Assembly (NCBI RefSeq): GCF_011174775.1
Contig: NZ_JAANHS010000014.1
Span: 1 to 64,000 of the forward strand
DNA: 64,000 bases
Direction of reading: 5' to 3'
Origin: Rhodobacter calidifons
GTDB lineage: Bacteria; Pseudomonadota; Alphaproteobacteria; Rhodobacterales; Rhodobacteraceae
Positions within the stretch are counted from its first letter, which is position 1, and every line of letters begins with the position of its first letter. The notes below the pieces were generated by a model. The model was not told where the DNA came from, ran no database searches, and worked only from the letters and a program-made list of their open reading frames with translations. The translations under genes and the position numbers were made by a program. Below, one piece after another: positions 59,868-64,000 of the stretch.

Positions 59868-60869
59868 ATGACGCCGCTCATCGACCCCTTCGCCCGCGCG
59901 ATCAGCTACCTGCGCGTCTCGGTCACCGACCGCTGCGATTTCCGCTGCACCTATTGCATGTCGGAACACATGACCTTCCTGCCCAAGGCCGACCTCCTCA
60001 GCCTCGAGGAACTCGACCGGCTCTGCTCCACCTTCGTCCGCATGGGCGTGCGGAAACTCCGCATCACCGGGGGCGAGCCGCTGGTGCGCAAGGGCATCCT
60101 CACCTTCTTCCAGGCGATGTCCCGCCACCTCGCCACCGGCGCGCTCAAGGAACTGACGCTCACCACCAACGGCAGCCAGCTGGCGAAATTCGCCCAACCG
60201 CTGGCCGACCTCGGCGTCCGCCGGATCAACGTCAGCCTCGACACGCTCGACCCCGACAAGTTCGCCCGGATCACCCGCTGGGGCCGCCTGCCGCAGGTTC
60301 TGGAAGGCATCGAGGCCGCCAAGGCCGCGGGCCTGCGGGTCAAGATCAACGCCGTCGCCCTCAAGGGCTTCAACGAGGACGAGCTCTTCCCCCTCCTCGA
60401 CTGGTGCGCCGTCAACGACCATGACCTCACCTTCATCGAGGTCATGCCGATGGGCGAGGACATGTCCCCCCTCCGCCTCGACCAGTACTGGCCGCTGAAG
60501 GACCTGCGCGCGCGCCTCGCCGACCGCTTCACCCTCACCGACCTCGCCGAGCGGACCGGCGGCCCCGCCCGTTATGTCCGCGTCGAGGAAACCGGCCAGA
60601 AGGTCGGCTTCATCACGCCGCTCACGCACAATTTCTGCGAAAGCTGCAACCGCGTGCGGCTGACCTGCACCGGGGAACTCTACATGTGCCTCGGCCAGGA
60701 GGACATGGCCGACCTCCGCGCCCCCCTGCGCGCCAGCCCCGACGATGCGGAGCTGGAACAGGCCATCCGCGCCGCCATCGCGCGGAAGCCCAGGGGCCAC
60801 GACTTCGACTATTCCCGCCAGAAGGTCGCGGGGCAAATGACCCGCCACATGAGCCACACCGGCGGCTGA
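59868..60869 (+). CDS. moaA: GTP 3',8-cyclase (molybdenum cofactor biosynthesis protein A)
   Basis: A 333-residue radical SAM enzyme that rearranges GTP in the first step of molybdopterin synthesis. The N-terminal cluster motif CDFRCTYC (Cys23, Cys27, Cys30), [11 protein letters not shown], and the C-terminal second cluster [13 protein letters not shown] are complete. It ends HTGG with the essential C-terminal double Gly. No other mo genes are in the window. A paired palindrome follows three bases beyond the stop. Confidence 0.96.
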   Translation: MTPLIDPFARAISYLRVSVTDRCDFRCTYCMSEHMTFLPKADLLSLEELDRLCSTFVRMGVRKLRITGGEPLVRKGILTFFQAMSRHLATGALKELTLTTNGSQLAKFAQPLADLGVRRINVSLDTLDPDKFARITRWGRLPQVLEGIEAAKAAGLRVKINAVALKGFNEDELFPLLDWCAVNDHDLTFIEVMPMGEDMSPLRLDQYWPLKDLRARLADRFTLTDLAERTGGPARYVRVEETGQKVGFITPLTHNFCESCNRVRLTCTGELYMCLGQEDMADLRAPLRASPDDAELEQAIRAAIARKPRGHDFDYSRQKVAGQMTRHMSHTGG

Positions 60870-60873
60870 GAGC

Positions 60874-60919
60874 GCAAATCTTTTCGAAAAGATTTGCAAA
60901 ATCCTTCTAAGGATTTTGC
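60874..60919 (+). repeat. Paired TTCGAA palindromes (copy 3), after moaA
   Basis: A perfect 24-base palindrome at 60874-60897 (core TTTTCGAAAA) and a near-perfect one at 60896-60919 (core CCTTCTAAGG, one base from TTCGAA). They end in GCCCC. Same layout as copies 1 and 2, between moaA and hemP. Confidence 0.85.
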
Positions 60920-60939
60920 CCCGGCCCCATCGAAGCGCC

Positions 60940-61098
60940 CTATTTCGTCAGGATCAGCTTCCCCGCCCGGGTGATCCGCAAGGAATAGACCTGCCCGTCC
61001 AGCACGATCCGCGCCAGCGAGCCGCCCTCGGTCAGGACCCGCGCGTCATGCACCGGGGTCGCGTCCGTCGTCAGCCAGACATCCACCTGAGCGTTCAT
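60940..61098 (-). CDS. hemP: Hemin uptake protein HemP family
   Basis: A 52-residue protein, MNAQVDVWLTTDATPVHDAR to the family-diagnostic end YSLRITRAGKLILTK. HemP proteins (about 50-80 residues) are small basic regulators or accessories of heme/iron uptake in proteobacteria. Its ATG overlaps the stop of the micro-ORF upstream by four bases (ATGA). No heme transport genes adjoin, so this is a solitary copy; an iron-responsive site lies upstream. Confidence 0.85.
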   Translation of the reverse strand: MNAQVDVWLTTDATPVHDARVLTEGGSLARIVLDGQVYSLRITRAGKLILTK

Positions 61099-61217
61099 CG
61101 CCGATCCTCCAGCCGCGCGATCAGCGCCTCCAGGACCGGCCCCGGGAACAACCCCGTCACCGCCTGGCTGAACAGATCCAGAAAACCGACCCCCCGGGCC
61201 GCATCATGTCGAGACAT
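61095..61217 (-). CDS. 40-residue micro-ORF coupled to hemP
   Basis: MSRHDAARGVGFLDLFSQAV ... LIARLEDRR, preceded by an excellent GGAGG ribosome binding site (seven bases before the ATG) and overlapping hemP by four bases. It predicts one amphipathic/hydrophobic helix (FLDLFSQAVTGLFPGPVLEALIARL). Not a known family to me. It could be a leader peptide or a small functional partner of HemP. Confidence 0.65.
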   Translation of the reverse strand: MSRHDAARGVGFLDLFSQAVTGLFPGPVLEALIARLEDRR

Positions 61218-61280
61218 GGGAAACCTCCGCCAAGTTGACTGACACCGGGCGCGCCCCGACAGGGCTGGCTGGGCTTGCCC

Positions 61281-61306
61281 CTATATCCTGACTAAATCAC
61301 TCACCA
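61281..61306 (-). promoter_or_regulatory. IscR/RirA-like iron-responsive site upstream of hemP
   Basis: CTATATCCTGACTAAATCACTC contains GACTAAATCACTC (61290-61302), which matches the type-1 IscR half-site arrangement GACT-RWWWY-AGTC with one mismatch. It is 64 bases before the micro-ORF start in a gap shared with the divergent kinase gene. In Rhodobacterales IscR-type regulators are predicted iron sensors. Confidence 0.5.
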
Positions 61307-61371
61307 ATGTCAACGCACATTCCGCTGGTCCCCGGCGCGGCAACGGCTATCCTGCGCCCGGACCCAGACCC

Positions 61372-62394
61372 ATGACCCAAGACCCCGCCGGCAGCCTCCT
61401 CTCGCTCCCCCCGCCCTGCCTCCCGGTCCAGGCGCTTGCCGGACTGGCAAGGTCGCATTGGCAGCGCGCCGGCACGCTGCACCCCCTCACCTCGGAGCGC
61501 GACCAGAACCACCGCCTCGACACGGGCCGGGGCAGCTTCACCCTGAAACTCGCCAACCCCGCCGAACCCGCCGCGCTGACCGAATTCCAGACCCTGGCGC
61601 TCTTGCACACCGCCCACCACGCGCCCGACCTGCCCACCCCGCGCGTCGTCCCGGCCCAGGACGGCCGCGCCATCGTCCCCACGCCAGAGGGCGCCCTTCG
61701 CCTCCTCACCTGGCTCCCCGGCACGCCGCTTGCGCATCTGCCCCGCAGCCCGGCCCTTGCCGCCGCGATCGGCAGCGCGCTCGGCCGCCTCGACGCCACG
61801 CTGGCGACCTTCCACCACCCGGCGGCGGACCATCACCTCCTCTGGGACATCCGCAACGCCGCCGACCTCGCCCCCCTGACCGGCGCCCTGCCGGACGACC
61901 TGAAGCCGAGGATCGCCGCCTTCCTCACCCACTTCACCACCCACATCACCCCGGCCCTCGCCCAACTCCCCCGCCAGGTGATCCACGGCGACTTCAACCC
62001 CCACAACCTCCTCGCCGACCCCGCCGATCCGACCAGCCTCAGCGGCATCCTCGACTTCGGCGACATGACCCTGTCGCACCGCATCTGCGACCTCGCCGTT
62101 GCCGCCTCCTACCTGATCGACCCCGGCGATCCGCCCGCGCTCCTGATCCCCTTGACGCAGGCCTACCACCGCGCCAACCCCCTCAGCGCAAACGAGATCC
62201 GGCTCCTCCCCGACCTCATCACCGCCCGCCTGGTGACGACCCTCACCATCTCCGCCTGGCGCGCGGCCCGCTATCCCGACAACGCCGCCTATATCCTGCG
62301 CAACGCCCCCGCCTCCCGCGCGGGCCTCGACGCCCTGACCGATCCCGCCGCCCTCGCCCCCCGCCTCCTCACCGCCTGCGGAAGCCCGTCATGA
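61372..62394 (+). CDS. APH-family small-molecule kinase
   Basis: A 340-residue kinase of the aminoglycoside/choline kinase superfamily. The nucleotide-binding N-lobe (TSERDQNHRLDTGRGSFTLKL) and the catalytic loop VIHGDFNPHNLL followed by the Mg-binding LDFGDMTLSHRICDLA are clear. The family includes choline, homoserine, methylthioribose and hydroxylysine kinases. It overlaps the downstream phospho-lyase-like gene by four bases (ATGA), which strongly suggests it makes the phosphate ester that the partner eliminates. Candidates are phosphoethanolamine or phosphohydroxylysine. No signal or membrane segment. Confidence 0.8.
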   Translation: MTQDPAGSLLSLPPPCLPVQALAGLARSHWQRAGTLHPLTSERDQNHRLDTGRGSFTLKLANPAEPAALTEFQTLALLHTAHHAPDLPTPRVVPAQDGRAIVPTPEGALRLLTWLPGTPLAHLPRSPALAAAIGSALGRLDATLATFHHPAADHHLLWDIRNAADLAPLTGALPDDLKPRIAAFLTHFTTHITPALAQLPRQVIHGDFNPHNLLADPADPTSLSGILDFGDMTLSHRICDLAVAASYLIDPGDPPALLIPLTQAYHRANPLSANEIRLLPDLITARLVTTLTISAWRAARYPDNAAYILRNAPASRAGLDALTDPAALAPRLLTACGSPS

Positions 62395-63704
62395 CCCGCC
62401 AGACCACCATGCTGAACGCCTACACCCCCGGCGCCGGGCACCTCTCGCCCGCCGACGAGGCGCTCGCCCGACGCCGCGCCAAGGCCCTCGGCCCCGCCTA
62501 CCGCCTCTTCTACGAAACCCCCGTCCACCTCGTGCGCGGCGCAGGCGTCCACCTCTACGCCCCCGACGGCACCGCCTATCTCGACTGCTACAACAACGTC
62601 GCTTCCGTCGGCCATTGCCACCCCCGCGTGGTCGAGGCCCTCAACCGACAGGCCGCAACCCTCGCCACCCACACCCGCTACTTGCACGACGGCATCCTCG
62701 ACTGCGCGGAACGCCTTCTCGCCCTGTTTCCCGCCGAAATCTCCCACGTCATGTTCACCTGCACGGGGTCCGAGGCGAACGACCTCGCCCTGCGCATCGC
62801 CCGCGCCGCGACCGGCGGGACCGGAGTGATCGTCACCGACAACGCCTACCACGGCGTCACGCTGGCCACCGCCGAGATGTCGATGTCGATCGGCCCCGCC
62901 GTCGCCCCCGGCCCGACGGTGTTCCCGATCCCCGCGCCGTCAGCCGAAAACTACCCGCAGGGCATCGCCGCAGGTTTCGCGCAGGCCGTCACCGAAGCCT
63001 GCGACCGCATGGCCGCGCAGGGCGTCAGACCCGCGCTCCTGATCGTCGACACGATCTTCTCCTCGGACGGGGTCCATCCCGACCCCGCCGGCTTCCTCGC
63101 CCCCGCCGCCGCCGCGATCCGGGCGCGCGGAGGCCTCTTCCTCGCCGACGAAGTCCAGCCCGGCTTCGGCCGCACCGGCAGCCGGTTCTGGGGCTTCCAG
63201 CGCCACGGGCTGATCCCCGACATGGTGAGCATGGGCAAGCCGATGGGCAACGGCTACCCGCTCGCCGGCCTTGCGCTGAAACCCGAAACCATCGCCGAGT
63301 TCGGCCGGAAGGCGCGCTATTTCAACACCTTCGGAGGAAATGCCGTAGCCGCCGCCGTGGGCCTTGCCGTCCTCGACGTGATCCGCGACGAAGCCCTGCA
63401 AGACAACGCCGCCACCGTCGGCGCCGCCTTCATGCAGGGCCTGAAGTCCCTCGCGCAACGCCATGAGTCCCTGGGCGAAACCCGCGGCGCCGGTCTCTTC
63501 ATCGGCCAGACCATCCTGACCGATGGCCGGCCCGACCCCGCCCGCACCGCGCGCCTCGTCAACGCGCTGCGCGAAAACCGCATCCTCATCAGCTCGACCG
63601 GCCCGAAAGGCGACAGCCTCAAGATCCGGCCGCCGCTCCCCTTCAGCCTGGCCAATGTCGATCAGGTTCTCACGACCCTGGACAGGATTCTGAAAACCCT
63701 CTGA
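62391..63704 (+). CDS. Class III PLP enzyme, phospho-lyase-like (AGXT2L group)
   Basis: A 437-residue fold-type I PLP enzyme. TCTGSEANDLALRIAR, IVDTIFSSDGVHP, the PLP-contact Asp253 in LADEVQPGFGRTG and Lys283 in SMGKPMGNGYPLAG are visible. The MGKPMGNG-P pattern is characteristic of the AGXT2L1/AGXT2L2 subgroup, which act as phosphate lyases on phosphoethanolamine or phosphohydroxylysine rather than as transaminases. The adjacent coupled kinase supports this. It could still be an omega-transaminase. It is followed by an AAATACTC-type repeat. Confidence 0.85.
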   Translation: MTRQTTMLNAYTPGAGHLSPADEALARRRAKALGPAYRLFYETPVHLVRGAGVHLYAPDGTAYLDCYNNVASVGHCHPRVVEALNRQAATLATHTRYLHDGILDCAERLLALFPAEISHVMFTCTGSEANDLALRIARAATGGTGVIVTDNAYHGVTLATAEMSMSIGPAVAPGPTVFPIPAPSAENYPQGIAAGFAQAVTEACDRMAAQGVRPALLIVDTIFSSDGVHPDPAGFLAPAAAAIRARGGLFLADEVQPGFGRTGSRFWGFQRHGLIPDMVSMGKPMGNGYPLAGLALKPETIAEFGRKARYFNTFGGNAVAAAVGLAVLDVIRDEALQDNAATVGAAFMQGLKSLAQRHESLGETRGAGLFIGQTILTDGRPDPARTARLVNALRENRILISSTGPKGDSLKIRPPLPFSLANVDQVLTTLDRILKTL

Positions 63705-63712
63705 TCTTGCCC

Positions 63713-63830
63713 ATGTTGCAAATACTCTCGGGGGGCTTGGGGGGCGAAGCGCCCCCAACGACCGAGGAGGAGGCGAAGCCCGACGACGAGACAAAAGACT
63801 TGCGCCGCAAGGCGCTCGATTCAGCCGCCG
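63713..63830 (+). repeat. AAATATCC-family repeat, AAATACTC variant (copy 7)
   Basis: ATGTTGCAAATACTC, a GGGGGGCTTGGGGGG-CGAAG-CGCCCCC hairpin, GAGGAGGAGGCGAAG, CGACGAGACAAAAGACTTGCGCC and GGCGCTCGATTC. Highly similar to 59157-59275 in size and order. Confidence 0.75.
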
Positions 63831-63853
63831 CCCCGACCCGCGCCGCCGCGAAC

Positions 63854-63895
63854 AGGTTAGAATCGCTTAACGCCCGCAACCAGGCCCTTGATTTC
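63854..63895 (+). repeat. AAGCCATTGA intergenic element (copy 3, divergent)
   Basis: GGTTAGAATCG-CTTAACGCCCGCAACCAGGCCCTTGATTTCC, aligned with the elements at 5208 and 39833. It lies just downstream of the response regulator 3' end. Confidence 0.45.
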
Positions 63896-63927
63896 CAAAA
63901 GATACGAAACCTGCCCGCGCCTGGGCA

Positions 63928-64000
63928 CTATCCCAGGGAATAACCCGCGCCCCGCACCGTCCGCACCGGATCGCTGCCGCCGTGGCTCATCAGGCTCTTC
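63928..64000 (-). CDS. OmpR/PhoB-type response regulator, C-terminal end only
   Basis: The window cuts a minus-strand gene whose last 23 residues (KSLMSHGGSDPVRTVRGAGY plus SLG) match the end of the winged-helix DNA-binding domain of OmpR-type response regulators (usual RTVRGxGYxL). The TAG stop is at 63928-63930. The receiver domain lies outside the window, so the partner kinase cannot be identified. Confidence 0.8.
   Translation of the reverse strand, partial: KSLMSHGGSDPVRTVRGAGYSLG

Overview
The window is a GC-rich chromosomal segment of an alphaproteobacterium, almost certainly a member of the Rhodobacterales (Rhodobacteraceae). The clues are the gene content of the complex I operon (NuoE with a helix-hairpin-helix C-terminal extension, interspersed small Rhodobacterales-type proteins resembling DUF5333 and DUF5337), strong G/C third-position bias, and several families of short intergenic repeats of the kind scattered through genomes of this group. 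No rRNA, tRNA, insertion sequence, prophage or CRISPR array was seen.

Layout. 308-3004: an amidohydrolase and an agmatinase-type ureohydrolase (minus). 3169-4330: bactofilin and enoyl-CoA hydratase (plus). 4339-5128: a decayed MFS transporter. 5288-7923: carboxypeptidase M32 and heme A synthase ctaA (minus). 8064-11548: obgE-proB-proA (plus). 11708-13309: DEAD-box RNA helicase (plus). 13397-36373: one very long minus-strand run, nuoA-nuoN with at least eleven extra small or accessory genes, then birA, coaX and RNase J. 36557-39560: nuclease-like membrane protein, DegT-type aminotransferase and MFS transporter. 39909-40559: gph. 40653-43825: glmU-glmS. 43926-45181: a DUF3833-like lipoprotein and an AlkD-like protein. 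45248-59139: a complete amino-sugar uptake and catabolism locus. 59305-63704: a lipoprotein, moaA, hemP with a micro-ORF, and an APH-type kinase with a phospho-lyase-like PLP enzyme. The window ends inside a response regulator.

How the genes work together. The nuo genes encode the 14-subunit proton-pumping NADH:quinone oxidoreductase. The insertions between subunits include two lipoproteins, two paralogous coiled-coil proteins flanking nuoI, a carboxymuconolactone decarboxylase-like protein, a 52-residue membrane peptide and two membrane-anchored proteins that share their C-terminal domain with NuoE. These look like lineage-specific assembly, anchoring or regulatory factors. The amino-sugar locus joins a beta-N-acetylhexosaminidase, a GntR/UTRA repressor, a CUT1 ABC importer, an oxidoreductase, two different SIS-domain isomerases/deaminases, a ROK kinase, a GatZ/AgaZ protein and NagA. 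This could serve both GlcNAc and GalNAc. glmU-glmS form the opposing biosynthetic arm (UDP-GlcNAc synthesis).

The most interesting items for follow-up are the accessory proteins of the nuo operon, the helically phased TTGGTA repeats in front of the sugar ABC operon, the hemP leader ORF with an IscR-like site, the kinase/phospho-lyase pair, and three dispersed repeat families (paired TTCGAA-centred palindromes, AAATATCC elements, and AAGCCATTGA elements with a shared GC palindrome).
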